Assembly: GCA_026874595.1 (NCBI GenBank)
Contig: CM049307.1
Coordinates: forward strand, 53,796,370-53,860,369
Source of the DNA: Sipunculus nudus
Taxonomy: Eukaryota; Annelida; Sipuncula; Golfingiida; Sipunculidae
Length of the DNA: 64,000 nucleotides
Direction of reading: 5' to 3'
Below are positions 13,711-25,403 of the stretch, one piece after another (position 1 is the stretch's first letter; each line of letters begins with the position of its first letter). Made by a program: the position numbers and the translations under genes. The notes under the pieces were generated by a model that ran no database searches, was not told where the DNA came from, and was given only the letters and a program-made list of their open reading frames with translations.

Positions 13711-14756
13711 TCACTGTCGCAATTTGGACAGCGGGTCCGGCGGTAGGCGAGATTTTATCATAGTCATGTTAACGTAATCCTGTATCCAAGACGGCATGTA
13801 GGAGATGGGAAGGAACATGAATCGACAGTCAAAGCCACAGCTATAACGTTTCTTGGGATTTACGGCAAAGAGGGCGTGCTGGTATGCGTCAACCACTTCA
13901 TTCAGATTCTTATTTGATCCTTTAATCGAGGGCGCCAGAACTTCCATGACTGCAAAATACAGATTTATAGATACAAAGTGAAAATGTACGCACTCAGACT
14001 GAGAAAATGGGATTCTATAATGTAATTTAACATCTCATGCTTTACGTATGCGTTCTGGGGCGTCATTATTGGGAGATGGGGGGGGGGGATTTATTTTTTA
14101 GCAGGGAAGGATGGTTAATGTTACCATACCCCCTGATATTCAGAGAATAATATTTAAATATTGGGCATGAAATATATTAATGTTTAGAATTATAGATTAT
14201 GATTCTATATCTGAGTTTACTATGAAATATTATATAATAAAGATTTAACATTTATTGGAATACCTTGTTTTTAAAACCTTATACTTAAAAGTAATAACGC
14301 TCAGCAGAAATCTTGTGTTTTTTAAAAAGCTCCTGAATTTGGCTTGAATGACCGGTTATGATGGACCGCGTGTCCACTTGTACGGATGCGGTGCGTGTGC
14401 GGTGCGGTTACGTATGCGGATATTATGCGTGTGTGTGTGTCCATCAGATACGTTTGTCAGTGCGTTTTAAGGTCTTTCACTCGCTTTCATCTCTACAAAA
14501 TTGTACGTTTCCGCATGCGTTTCCATACCCGCGGCTACATGGTCCGGTTGGCAAAAACGTATCCGTATCCGTATCCGCACCGCATAAATGGACACAGTCC
14601 TTCTTTATTCTATTTGCGCGATTTTTTACGCGTACCCATCCGCATCCGTATCCGCATAAGTGGACACGCAGCTTTAGACACCATGTGTCGGTGTCTGCCA
14701 GTGGCGTCAATTTTTCTTCCAGGGTGGGGGGGGGGGGGGGGACTTAGTATATATAT

Positions 14757-14789
<33 letters not shown>

Positions 14790-14827
14790 AATATATACCT
14801 TTTTCAGCGTCTCTGAGTGACGTATTC

Positions 14828-14882
<55 letters not shown>

Positions 14883-17800
14883 TTATATATATATACTTAA
14901 TCATATTTCAAATAATTATAATGTTTTAGAAAATAAGTTATTTTGTGAATTCTAAGCAAGGTTCAGATATAACATTTTTTTGTAAATGGATCCAAAGTCT
15001 TTAATTCTTTTTATTAATATATTTCATTTGCAATATTATAATATTTTTCTCTGAAAAGTGGGGGGGGGGGGGTGATTACACTGACCAGCCAACCCCCCCC
15101 CCCCACCCTTGCCAAAAAGTGGGGGGTATATATACCCCCATCCTCCCCCCCCCCCTAAATTGACGCCCCTGGTGTCTGCTGAAAAAAACAATGCGTATGA
15201 TGTGACTAACAGCTAATCAAATGCCAGATTACAAACAGTCGACAGGCAGCATGGCTGCGCCCTTGGCTGTGCTTAAAGCGCCGCTTGATGGCACTTTATG
15301 GTATGTTTCACAACTGTGCAACCGTCTGTGGCATTCTTGGTTGTTATTTATTGGAAAACATCGTAGGTTATCTTGACCACCAATGAACACGTCTCAATAA
15401 TAATATAGACTAAAAGACGGGCCCTTCCTGCCTGATTCTGCCTAATATTAAGTAAATAATAAAGAGATGGACCATATAGTGTGAAAAACGCAAGGAAAAT
15501 GTCAAATTAGTAATTGCTATGAGAAAGTTTAATGACCCTGCGAAATAAAAAAAATATAACCGAAATCTACACTAATAGCAATTTAAGCGCCTGTGGATAA
15601 ATCTGCACAGAAGATATATCTGCACATATATAAAGATTAACAAATGCCACTTTCAAATGAAGGAATATGCTTATTTCCAAATAATCTCGTGTTACTTCAA
15701 CAATTATTTCGGACACTGTTTGTAATTTGCTTCTAACAAAGTCAACAAGTTAAATCACTCTGCGGCATACAGAATTGTCCAACAGTCAGTAGTTCTAATA
15801 TATTTTAGTATTCCATTTGACCTACTTTTTTCGACATGAGCGTGGCCTAGTGTTTCTTGATCTTGGTCTGGAAGTCTTTCGAATCCTGTCTGTACCCTTT
15901 GACGGAAGGCGCCCTCCGTCATCAGGGCGGTTGCGTACGTCCCAGGTTCCAACATGGCTACATGTACTCCATATCTCTTTATGTAGGGCCTTCGAAATTT
16001 TACAAATTCATGTTTATTTATTTTTTTTTCAATATTTGACATTAAACAATATTATGAAATATAAAATAATAATGAATTTATAATATTTAAAATATTGTTT
16101 ATTAAACTGGGTACCGAAATACACACAATTTAAAATGATTTACGGTGATACATTAGTTGCTAATCAGCACCATCTGGTGAAGTTTGTTTCCAATACATCT
16201 TGTACACTTCATGGGTGCGTGTATCAAGTTATTTTCCTGGACGCATGAATATTTAATATATAAAAATTAAAATTGTATGTAAAACAAACGTCCGCACATC
16301 ACCTGGTGACCGTTATTCAAAAGTGAACTATCTTTTTTAAAAGAATGCAACTGCGCCTTTTCAAGGTCAATCTATTTACTATCTAGAAAACTGCATTCGA
16401 AAGACTGCAGGGTTCCGCGTGTCGGATGCAGACGGCCGCTCCCCTCAGATGTGAGAGTACACGTTTAAAAAATGCTCTAATAACATTGCATTCCCCTTGC
16501 TGAGGTTCATACTTTGAAATAACCAATATCCTGAGATAAAATGGAATTTTCTAAATCATGGCACGTGTTGTTAGAAAGGACACTAAAAAGCTAAAGATTG
16601 GTCTGGTATATGTCAAGTGACAACGCACTTGTAATCCATGAGGCATTGTGAAAAATGACAAAAATATTTGCATCCGTATAAAGCCTTAAAGTACGTTCCT
16701 CGTTGAAGGGTGTAACTGCACTCTGACAGCCAGTACCCTGGTCGTAGACTCTTTAATGTCAGAGGGCCGAAATGGCGATACCGTACCTGAGCCCATCACT
16801 GAAGGATTCCACGCCGCATTTGCTGATGTTGTAGGGTAACTGCATGGGCAAACTCAACCTCGCAGCGACGCTGGCCATGTTCACAATCCGTCCTTTACTC
16901 TTTGCCAGAAGAGGTAGAAAATACAGCGTAACGTCCACCATGCCCAGCAGATTGACGTCCAATACTCCCTGGAAATCTTGTTTGTTCAAATATTCAGGGA
17001 ACGATTGAACCGCACCGGCGACCCCAGCATTGTTCACTAAACCCCAAAGGCCTGTAACAAATATAAAGTGAGTAGAAAGATAACCACAGTTCAAGATATT
17101 TCATCTTAATACTAATGAGTCATCTTTCACAGACCTTGATTCAGCGAGCTGTTCTGGTACCTGTTTCATGAATAATGTACAAAACAATCAAATTACCAAT
17201 CAATTACTTGGGTAAACTTGTTGGTGCTAGTTATAGACTGGCATCGTTTTAGCATTGCCGTGATTGCATCGAGAATTTGACCAATCAAATAAAGCCTTCT
17301 AAACCTGTCCCCTTTTTGGTCACAGGTTTTCATGTTACGACGGCGTATGAACAGTGAATTGTTTAAATTTGTTACTCGAATTTGATTGGCAGTTTTGATT
17401 TAGGCCAGAAACCTTGCAGGCGTGTTCATAATTCATGAAGCAGAAGCCAGAGCCGCTCGTTGAATCAAGGTCTGTGACAGTGTGGCTGCCAGACTTGGTC
17501 GTATAAAGATAAAAAATGTATGAGCACTATAAATTTTACCTTCGCCGGAAAGGTTATGACGAACCGACGAAGACTGGTGTCTGTAGAATACCTTTCGTCA
17601 TTATAACGCCGAAAATGATTATAACTGTTTGTCTTCCGAAAATTTCAACGGCATCTTGAAGTATGTACACACTTGTAAATAAAGCAAAGGTCAAATGTAG
17701 GCCCAATATACAATTTTATCTTTATGGACAGTGATGATAAATTAAGGACTTGGTATGCATGCATTTGCTAATCTAAGCCTAAGTAGACGTTTTTCGGCTA

Positions 17801-20800
17801 CACGCCACATGGGCCAGAATTATGAGATAATTTTTCTGTTCTTTATGTTATTATAAAAATACAAACTGTGATCATAACAAGATATTTTTATATCAGATTT
17901 AACATATAGTCCCTAGGTTGGTCAGAGAGACATTTTATACATGATATGTTGAAACATTTTTAAGGGATCATGGGACCAGGGATAAAGTGTTTCTTGCTCA
18001 GTCATTGCTGTCATTTATCACAGCTGCTATGGTATCATACTTACAAGCAATCAGTTTCATACAGTCATTCACGTAACGCCATACACATACCATGGACTTG
18101 AACTTATAGGGGCCTATTCCGATATCTGAGGTATACTAAAAGTACAGGCATTTTACGCGAAAAAAGTGGTCAACCTCACAGAAATTGCAACAAAAACAAA
18201 ATCGCCTATAGGCTTTATGTCAGAAAAAAAGTCCTAAGCAATTGTATGGGGGGAAAGTTCGATAATCAACAAATTTGAAAAGGCAGAAAATACCTTTAAT
18301 TTTACCATATATCAGCGTTCAAACGGTGTTAAATGAACGATCTCTTGGTTATCGTCATGCTTCTTGTTTAAATAGTTTTGAAATAAAGTGTACTTTATGA
18401 CCTATAAGACACTATCGTAATGATGTTAAAAAAAAGCTGCAATCTGTGAATTAAAGTGACATCATTAGCAATACTATCTTAAAAGGGTAACAACCAAAGA
18501 TCTTCGGAAAATCTTAACACTGTCCAAACCTCTTACATACATTACAAATTTTTAGTTCAGTTGATGTCAGGGACAAAAATCCTAGGAGAAAAATGTTGAA
18601 GCCATAAATTCTGGGACACTGGTCATGTGACCAAAACAAGGGGCCACCAGAACTAATTGCTCTGATATTGCATCAGGCTCCAACAGCCCTTGCTACTGTT
18701 TCATCAGTTTGTAACAGGTCAGCATATTGCACCACCCTGTGCAAGGGTTAGAGACCTTATAAACCCCCGGTCTGGGTAGCAGGCGGGGGGAAATTACACT
18801 GAGAATCTGCCAACGCCAAGTACGACAGCAAGGACAATACTGGCAATAGAGATCATGAGATGCTGATGCTGCACCATAGGGGTGAGGGGGCTGATGGCTG
18901 AAGTAACCTGATGATAATATATGTTAAGAACAGAGAATAAGAAGAACCTGTACTATGTCACATTGAAGCCTATTGGTAAGCTAGAACTACTGGAGTGTAT
19001 CATTGGAGAATAATCAATATAGTAATTTGTGAACCTGGATATATCTATATATATACTGTGTATATATATATATGTGTGTGTCAGATGAGGAATAAAGACG
19101 AGATATTCCCCTTTGGAGGACTACATTATATTTATATGGGACACTGAACACAAACAGCTCACACGAGCTGCCACGACATTGACTAAAGTAATTTGAGCCA
19201 TAGTTTTGATCCATTGTCTGTCATCCGACCGTCTGTCTGTCTGTTAGACTGGCACGTTTTTAAACCATTAGACTTTAAAAAATTGACATAAGTTAAATGT
19301 CAATAAGTTATCTTACTTCTCATACCAAACCCCAAATTGGGCTAATGCGACGTCGGTCCTTCGAGAAATTAAGGAAAAACATGTTGTTACACTTCATGAC
19401 TGCTTAATATCAAAACCGCTTGTCTGTGTTTGTTCATATTTGTAAACATTCATAAATTTCTGATATATATTTCCTATTAACGGGCCAAAAATAAGGTCAA
19501 TATAAAATAATTTTGTATAAAAGTTATCGACCGAAACATTTATTAGGTACCTTATCAAAATAGCAAGAAATATATTTTCTGTCTTAACATTTTAAATGCT
19601 ATAGTTGGAGATTTTCTTTCATGGATACAACTTTTTAATCAAGATTTAATTGTATGGAAGAAATTAGAAAAAAAATGTTGAAAATTCTTAAAATTATTAG
19701 CATAAGTGTAAAATCAGTACCTTAAATTTTGCCCAACTTTGACCATGGCACATTTCATTCATGTAAGTATTGCTAATTTGATTTTCACAGCATAGACACA
19801 TAAGGATTTAATCTGTTAAAATATGAAATTTGAAAATAAAAGCTCACGAACAAGGCTAGTTATTGATTTTATTTAGGGGGGGGGGGTCTAGGGCTCTTTT
19901 GTTTTACTTGCATTGTGAAGATCCAAACTGCCAACTGCTGGTCACTCGAGTTTACTTTATACAGCATTGCCTGCATACCTGATTATAAATGCATCAGTCA
20001 GGAGCGAACCTGCTGTCAAAGATGCACAGTTATTCCCAAATCACTTCCCATCCCACCCCACAGCAATATACACAAAGTGTAAAGGAATAATTGTTATTGT
20101 TTGAACTGTATTAACAAAACTGGAAAGCTTTTTTTATCTCCAATTTAATCTACAAGATGCCATGTTGTGGCATTGTGGCATTTTTAAAAAATAATTTCCT
20201 TTGAATAATTTTTATTAAGTTATGATTCTAAATAAGATAAAATCCATCGTTATGCTGATGTGATGTTATATGAGCAAAATTAGCGATAAATGATGATGAT
20301 ATTTAGAATTTGAATTCACTTATACATGTATATCCAGAAATATGAAAATTATAAATTATGAAAATTATAAACTTTAAAAAAATATAATAAAACAAAAAGT
20401 GAGGATCTAACGCAAACTTTTGTTCATTATTTTCCTCCCTCAGGAGCATGAGACATAAGTGATCAGCCTTGTTCGTCTACCTGTCCGTCATTTCATCTCT
20501 TAATATTCAGTAATTATGCATCTACTGTTTTTTCCTTTACGAACTGTTGATTAAATTTCATATCCCATATATGTATATGCAGAGATGTTGAAACTCCAAC
20601 CATTCTACTGTTTTTCCCTTTACGAACTGTTGATTTAATTATATATCCCATATATGTATATGCAGAGATGTTGAAACTCCGACCATTCGGCGCCTCCAAA
20701 CCCCTCGCGACCATGAAGTCCTTGCACCTGTGGACTAGGGACGTTAGTAATATGGTAACAAAATTTGCAAAATTTAAATGAACAAACGTGTCAACTGCTG

Positions 20801-23601
20801 AGCTGTCAACAATATATCAAGGAGTCAACTACTGATCATAGTAATAGTATAGGTCTCATGTTTACAAATTTCTCACATGCTTAAGTTTCATCATTAAAAA
20901 CACATGGTCAGATCACAAAGTATGATTTGCAACAATTTTCTTACTTATCAGTTTAAATCAATCATATCAGCTTATATCTAGCTTCTACTACCTTTTCCTC
21001 TCAGACGTTATCTTCATTAGTTTTTATTTTAAATTTTTACCTTCAACATCAACTTCAGCTGAGCACCATGACCCACGGGTTTTTTGTTTTAGTCACAATA
21101 TCAATAAAATCATGTAGATATGTAATGATCACATGTTAAATTAGACGTCATCTTGTCTATCCTTATCACAAAGTGTCTGTTGTGAGTTACGCACAGGGTT
21201 GCCAGCAGTCAACCCAGATAGAAATCTCTGACTTTTAAACTTAAACGTTATTCATGTAATATAGCTCCTACTTATATATATATATATATATATTTCTAGG
21301 GCACTATAAAAAAAGTACTAAAATATATTACGACACAAGAGTTAATATTAATAAAAACTTAGTCGAAAAAAATACGTTTTCAATTTTCTTTTTAAGTCTT
21401 CAATATTTTTGCTTCATTTAACATCTTTAGAAAGTTCATTACAAATAGAAGGTCCACATGTTGAAAATGCCCTATCAGAAAACGTTTTGTTAGCTTTCCT
21501 TTACGCTGACCCTGACTGGTTTTCTAGGAAAAAAACTAACCCACTCAAAAACGTCTTTTCACTGCAAACCAAATTTTTATTTGAAAAATTGTAATTGAAA
21601 AGCAAAGCAAAATGAAACTAAAAATTAGGAACTAACAATGTTATATTCAAAGAACCATATGCTCTGTTATCAAGCATTTAAAATGTGTATAAATTTATCA
21701 CACAATAACAACAAGTGACTTCAGTGGATCAAAGTAACTGTACTCTGTTCTGCCTTTGTACTTTGTTACCTGTGCAGATTCATGTCCTAGTATAATGTTT
21801 CATCATCTATATCATCATCTATATGTGCGTACAAATATGAAAGGGAAATAAGATTATACCTAAAGACACAACAACTTTGTTTGAAGGAAACTGAAAATAT
21901 AGTTTGAAATTATTGAATGCTGGCTCATGAGATGAAAAAGCCTGCCTACCTGATAACCAATTATAGTTGCCATAGCCATTAAAAAGTCCCTGACTTTTCC
22001 CTGACTTACATAATCATCATAAAATTCCATGACTTTTTTGTGAAATTCACTGACTTTTCCCTGTCCTTGAAAACATAATATTTTTCCTGACTTTCCTTGA
22101 CCGCTGGCAACCCTCTTCGCAGCTAGATGCCCCACGTTTTCAACAAGTCAGGGTGGACGTTGTGTGATTCTTTTTTCACGTGCATCTGAAGGTGCTGCAG
22201 TAAGTCTGACAGTTGCATCTAATAACCTGTTCGAGCATTTCAGAAGCAGGCTCCTCGTGGTGGCTGTTTTAGTATACTTTATGACAACACCTACCATGTG
22301 CGAGAAAAATTACGTTTCATCCCAGCATATCGGTCAGTCCATCTGCATGTTTCTTGAATATCTAATTACTAAGGTATCAGTGCAAAAGGATAGGTGAGCG
22401 CTGCACATTACCAAGTTAGGGTTTCCTGCTTAATATAAATGCCTACTGAGTCGTGCAACCACCCTTACCCCTACAGCACCCCATGCTTCATACCGTCATC
22501 ACCGTCAACCCTACATATGGGCCTTGGGAGTCCTTAAATTAGCAAATAAAGACCAGAATCGGATTCTGCGACCCAAAACAACTTTTAAATGTTGTATTAC
22601 ATATAGTTATACCCTTTTGATTAATTAAACTTTATGGATTCTATAGGCCTTCTGGTGGCCATTTAGGATAGTCCCAAATTTTACTACTTTCCCCCAGGAG
22701 AATATCTTAGAACTTTTCATATGTTCAAAAGGATACCTTTTGGGGTACAAAACAGATGAGATAGCTTTTGTTGCAATTTGTGTGAGGTCATATTACAAAA
22801 TGACTGTACTATAACTAAAGATAACCCCGTGAACCTTTAACACAAATAAGCTTGGAAACACCAGTCCCACCACACACAGACTGTTCGTTTAGTTTATATA
22901 TCCACGTATTTATAAAACGGGGGGGGGGGGGGGGGGGGGCGCAAGATGATCCAAGCACATTCATCAAATATATCTTGTGGAAAGTCAGAAGAACAATGCA
23001 GAGTTTTGCAACTAGTTCATGACCTTTAAACTTCTTCGCATATACAGCCAATTAACTACCTTAGAATACACGTTTTTCCTGTTTGTCGACATTGGCGCAT
23101 GCACCGTGTTTACGAACAGCTTTTACATGCATCCTTCGTTATAGGCGTTATAAAAACCTTTCCTTGCAGGAAATATCTATAGCCAATTAATATGTATGCA
23201 GACTAAGTCAGAAATCACATTAATTCTACATGAAACGTAAGTGAATTGCTGACTTTAAAAATATGTAGCCTACCTTGATTTGGCCCAAGTTTCTCGGTCA
23301 CTATCTCCTGGGCTTTTCTGATGCTGTCAGTTTGTGTCACGTCCAGCTCCACAGTCTCCAGACGAGATGAGGAACAGCTCCGTAGTTCATCAGCTCCCTT
23401 CTGTGTGTAACAACCTGCGAACACCCGGCATCCTAAACCATCCAGTCTCTTAGCGAGCAGGTTACCGAAGCCTGTATCACAGCCAGTGATAAAAACTGAT
23501 TTAGAGGAGATGTTGTCTATCAGGGGTTTTCTCCGGAAGTACTCGACGACAAAATGGAGGACAACTGCCAGTCCGACGTACAATACAAGTTCAAATCCCA
23601 T
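13711..23601 (-). CDS. SDR gene 2: tandem paralogue of SDR gene 1 (331 aa)
   Basis: Complete gene in four coding exons: 23274-23601, 16787-17051, 15826-15989 and 13711-13949. Exon lengths and phases match SDR gene 1 exactly. The N-terminal anchor, TGCDTGFG at 39-46, NNAG, catalytic Ser (MAS) and YNISK are intact, so it should be an active oxidoreductase. Divergence from SDR gene 1 is uneven. Exon 1 differs at only 3 of the last 91 residues, while exon 3 differs heavily (for example 'EGAFRQRVQTGFERLP' against 'EGPLHDKVQRGYDRLP'). Exon 3 encodes the substrate-side region after the active site, so substrate range may differ. Intron 1 is 6.2 kb and repeat-rich, against 3.1 kb in gene 1. Role and localisation are inferred as for gene 1. 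Confidence 0.9.
14369..14673. mobile_element. MITE with GTGTCCACTT terminal inverted repeats
   Basis: The left end reads GCGTGTCCACTTGTACGG and the right end, reverse-complemented, reads GCGTGTCCACTTATGCGG; both continue into GGATRCGG repeats. A second right-end-like block lies at about 14560-14605. The target-site duplication is not clear, so the superfamily is not assigned. It lies between SDR gene 2 and its exon 3. Open frames across it are artefacts of the GTATCC repeats. Confidence 0.6.
14699..15171. mobile_element. 473-bp non-autonomous hAT-like element with 8-bp target duplication
   Basis: The ends are inverted: CAGTGGCGTCAATTT on the left and AAATTGACGCCCCTG on the right. They are flanked by a perfect 8-bp direct repeat, GTGTCTGC, at 14691-14698 and 15172-15179. 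An 8-bp duplication with CAG-type ends fits the hAT superfamily. The interior holds G and C runs, a (CA)n run, a roughly 60-bp (TA)n run (14832-14893) and no coding potential. It lies in an intron of SDR gene 2. Confidence 0.85.
16691..16784. repeat. Dispersed segment next to the exon 2 donor of SDR gene 2
   Basis: Closely resembles the reverse complement of about 8837-8930 (shared core: CACTCTGACAGCCAG, TCTAATGTCAGAG and AATGGCG on this strand). In this copy it ends at the exon 2 splice donor (16785-16786), so the first intron bases may derive from the repeat. Confidence 0.7.
17127..17477. mobile_element. ~350-bp MITE with ~48-bp terminal inverted repeats
   Basis: The left arm begins TCACAGACCTTGATTCAG and the right arm, reverse-complemented, begins TCACAGACCTTGATTCAA. 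Similarity continues through CGAGC, TCTGG and TTCATGAAT for about 48 bp. The interior is AT-rich and non-coding. It sits 76 bp upstream of exon 2 of SDR gene 2. No clear target duplication was seen. Confidence 0.75.
19155..19870 (-). repeat. (GGAC)n-tailed dispersed repeat, reverse copy
   Basis: The reverse complement contains ATCCTTATGTGT, GTGCCATGGTCAAAGTTGGG and CAAAATTTAAGG, then a late block on 'CTCGAAGGACCGACG', and ends in degenerate GACAGACAGACGG and ACTATGGCTC sequence. This order matches the family copies at 46330-46998, 53500-54133 and 62190-62850. It is non-coding and more diverged than those copies. Confidence 0.7.
20521..20686. repeat. Two tandem copies of an 83-bp unit
   Basis: The unit begins TCTACTGTTTTTTCCTTTACG at 20521 and again, with few changes, at 20604. 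Both contain CATATATGTATATGCAGAG. A recent small tandem duplication in intron 1 of SDR gene 2. Confidence 0.9.
22919..22939. repeat. Run of 21 G
   Basis: An uninterrupted G21 run on the plus strand, C-rich on the transcribed strand of SDR gene 2 intron 1. Long G runs recur in this window (for example 4850-4860, 10441-10454, 14726-14741, 41020-41039). Confidence 0.9.
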
Positions 23602-23774
23602 GGTAAAATTTTCTGTTGAATGAAAAAAAAAAATATTTTATTGCTTTCGAAAAGCCCTGGTACAATGAGAAATATTTTAGTCATAATCGGTAAAATGTAT
23701 TATGCATTGAGGTATTTCAATAAATTTATTCGCACTATAGACTGCGGCCTTGGGAACCGTTTTTTTTTTTTTTT

Positions 23775-24050
23775 CTAAGGGTAGGATGCCGGACTTAAAA
23801 GCAGGGGATTGTGGGTACGAATCTCATTCGAGGAGCGATGAGATTTGTCACGATCGATCCCCAGGCTGAGCTGCTTTATGGGACACAGCCGCGTTCCACT
23901 CATAACCAAGTGCGCCTTTTAGGGGTTTCTCGGTGTCATGGTTCACAGATTGGGTGGATTACACACCCAGGATGGGCATCGAGTCTGGATGACGTAGGGA
24001 TAATCATGTGCTACGGCCATGGCAGGTAACCCGAAACCGAATCGGGCTTC
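23775..24050 (+). mobile_element. SINE-like insert with a tRNA-type B box
   Basis: Sequence after a T-run contains 'GGGTACGAATCTC', close to the pol III B box GGTTCGANTCC. Upstream of it, 'TAGGATGCCGGACTT' could be an A-box region. The segment interrupts similarity between the 5' flanks of the two SDR genes (about 10010-10070 versus 23740 and 24140), which suggests an insertion. Its 3' end and target duplication are unclear. Confidence 0.4.
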
Positions 24051-24815
24051 TATAGATGTTCATGCTCAGTTAAGCTAGCACTAAAACAACCATATGGACG
24101 CGGATACCTCAACCGAAAAAGCTTGTTGTGCTTTATAATGAACCACACACACACCGATGACTGACAGTGTATGTTATGTAAGCTGCATATAGAACTCGAG
24201 ACCAGGCATGCGAGAAAGAAATTTGTCTTCTGATATAGCTACAAAAGGGTAGGTTTTTGCATATATAAACAAAAAGATGCCTTGAAGATATTACTCTCCG
24301 CTCAGGCAAAACAAAACTGATCTTTTATTGTCTTTGATACGAAACGGAGCGAGGTACTTTTGGATAAACGTAAACAGTTGTTCAAATCACGGGAAAGACG
24401 AAAGTTAAGACATTGTTTGATTATTTATCCTAGCCATGGAATGCCCCATTATATAAATAAAGTTTTAGAACAGTAAAGCATTGTACTTACATATACTTTT
24501 AATTACTCTTTATCTTCAGTCAAACTATTAGTATTCTTGCAACCAGGGGCCGGATCTGTGACACCTCGACGGTGTAGACCCTTTAGATATATACCTGTCT
24601 ATATACAAGCCTAGTGCCTAAGTTCAACACTAAGCGGGACGCACTATATAGTGTATATCGGGAACACGCAGTTGAAAAGTACCTAGAAGAGTTTATAGCG
24701 CAATAAATTGTAGTCATAAAAAACTATTGTGTTGGTGTTGCGAAAAACAATTGTTATTGTTACGAAAGGCAAGGAACCAAAGTGGGAGACAGTGCACACA
24801 TGCACTATCCGACAG

Positions 24816-25395
24816 AGTTGGACACACTGTACACAGGCAACATACGGCACATTGGTACAACCTGTACACAGGCAACAAACGGCTCATTGGGACACACTTT
24901 ACACAGTCAACATACGGCACAGTGGGACACACTGTACACAGTCAACATACGGCACAGTGGGACACACCGTACACAGGCAACATACGACACAGTGGGACAC
25001 ATTGTCCACAGGCAACATACGGCACATTGGGACACACTGTACACAGGCAACAATCGGCACATTGGGACACACTTTACACAGGAAACATACGGCACAATGG
25101 GACACAATGTACACAGTCAACATACGACACAGTGGGACACACCGTACACAGGCAACATACGGCACAGTGGGACATACCGTACACAGGCAACATACGGCAC
25201 ATTGGGACACACTGTATACTCAGGCAACATACGGCACAGTGGGACACACAAACACTGCACACACGCAACATACGGCACATTGGGACACACTGTACACAGG
25301 CAACAGATGCCACAGTGGGACACACTGTACACAAGGCAACAGATGGCACAAGGGGAAACAGTGCACACAGACCACATACGACACAGAGGGAGACA
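24816..25395. repeat. 35-bp minisatellite, about 16 copies
   Basis: Tandem units of 35 bp, for example CAACATACGGCACAGTGGGA followed by CACACTGTACACAGG. Anchors at 24906 and 24941 give the period exactly. Units vary by a few substitutions (CGACAC/CGGCAC, CAGT/CATT) and a few small insertions near the right end. Because 35 is not a multiple of 3 and the unit lacks stops in every forward frame, long open frames cross it in all three forward frames and some reverse ones. These are repeat artefacts, not a gene. It lies 1.2 kb upstream of SDR gene 2. Confidence 0.93.
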
Positions 25396-25403
25396 GTACA
25401 CAC

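Larger units (their letters stand above)
17478..23273. other. Remainder of intron 1 of SDR gene 2
   Basis: No exon recognised. It holds a reverse-oriented copy of the (GGAC)n-tailed dispersed repeat (about 19150-19870), an 83-bp tandem duplication (20521-20686), a short (TA)n run (21270-21292), a 21-G run (22919-22939), and remnants at 22260-22460 that align with intron 1 of SDR gene 1. Confidence 0.6.

Noticed and set aside
14358-14790. Frames of 129 and 134 codons
   Set aside because: They cross a MITE end rich in GTATCC repeats and a hAT-like insertion boundary.
23775-24050. A functional tRNA gene
   Set aside because: Only a B-box-like motif is visible; no cloverleaf with paired acceptor and anticodon stems could be drawn.
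24816-25395. Possible CRISPR-like array
   Set aside because: Units are contiguous 35-bp tandem repeats without unique spacers, in a eukaryotic intergenic region.
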